Assembly: GCF_000739775.1 (NCBI RefSeq)
Contig: NZ_BBJH01000012.1
Span: 1 to 64,000, forward strand
Direction: 5' to 3'
Source: Paraburkholderia heleia NBRC 101817
GTDB taxonomy: Bacteria; Pseudomonadota; Gammaproteobacteria; Burkholderiales; Burkholderiaceae
DNA: 64,000 nt
Shown: positions 63,988 to 64,000 of the stretch, in pieces
Layout: every line of letters starts with the position of its first letter
How positions within the stretch are numbered: position 1 is the stretch's first letter
The notes under the pieces: model-generated
The model's input: only the letters and a program-made list of their open reading frames with translations
Told to the model about the DNA's origin: nothing
The model's database searches: none
Position numbers and translations under genes: made by a program

Positions 63988-64000
63988 GTCGACATCGTCC

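Overview
The window looks like chromosome, or chromid, of a Burkholderiaceae betaproteobacterium, most likely Paraburkholderia or Caballeronia. This rests on the high GC content, a DUF1840 protein, Burkholderia-like versions of the MFS, ClC, MCP and permease proteins, and an ISNCY-type insertion sequence. No tRNA or rRNA gene is visible. The genus call is inference from protein flavour; no search was run.

Layout. 0-4.7 kb: a complete Liv-type ABC importer operon (K-H-M-G-F) on the minus strand. 5.4-24.5 kb: an envelope, ion and acid-stress region. It holds DUF1840, acetate kinase, NhaA, an MscS channel, a small secreted protein, an FtsI-like class B PBP, a MarR regulator leading an APC permease and a CBS-domain ClC, a Pal/OmpA lipoprotein, a YajR-like MFS, a second ClC coupled to an unknown membrane protein, and an NlpD-type lipoprotein. 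A palindrome (GTCAC-N3-GTGAC) upstream of the MarR gene recurs at several intergenic sites here. 26.5-29 kb: a copper and cytochrome-oxidase assembly set (DUF2946, SCO1, DUF2946, PCuAC). 29-41.3 kb: single genes, namely an MCP, an FAD monooxygenase, CysC, a CPA1 antiporter, a universal stress protein, a diguanylate cyclase, a TauE-type permease and a DUF4239 protein. 41.3-45.1 kb: decayed DNA (ArsP-like permease, aldo/keto reductase, a degraded paralogue of the 22.5 kb membrane protein) next to an intact ISNCY element.

45.5-59.2 kb: the most interesting part, a catabolic island. A LacI-family regulator gene is surrounded by a CGAAAWCGWTTTCG operator. Seven copies sit upstream of the enoyl-CoA hydratase gene, the large acyl-CoA operon, the MFS transporter, lacI itself and ridA. 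The operon encodes an acyl-CoA dehydrogenase, AMP-forming acid:CoA ligase, citrate-synthase-like citryl-CoA lyase, hotdog thioesterase, enoyl-CoA hydratase, EtfBA, aldehyde dehydrogenase and a GFA-type protein. With the importer, flavin reductase and RidA, the set reads as a pathway that activates an acid, desaturates it, hydrates it and then splits it by a retro-aldol/Claisen lyase instead of thiolysis. The substrate is unknown.

59.2-64 kb: a decaying tail with a recombinase-like fragment, an intact ParDE toxin-antitoxin pair with a clear operator, a broken HTH antitoxin, a cluster of degenerate palindromic repeats that could be a CRISPR relic, the left end of a second ISNCY element, and a frameshifted cupin gene.
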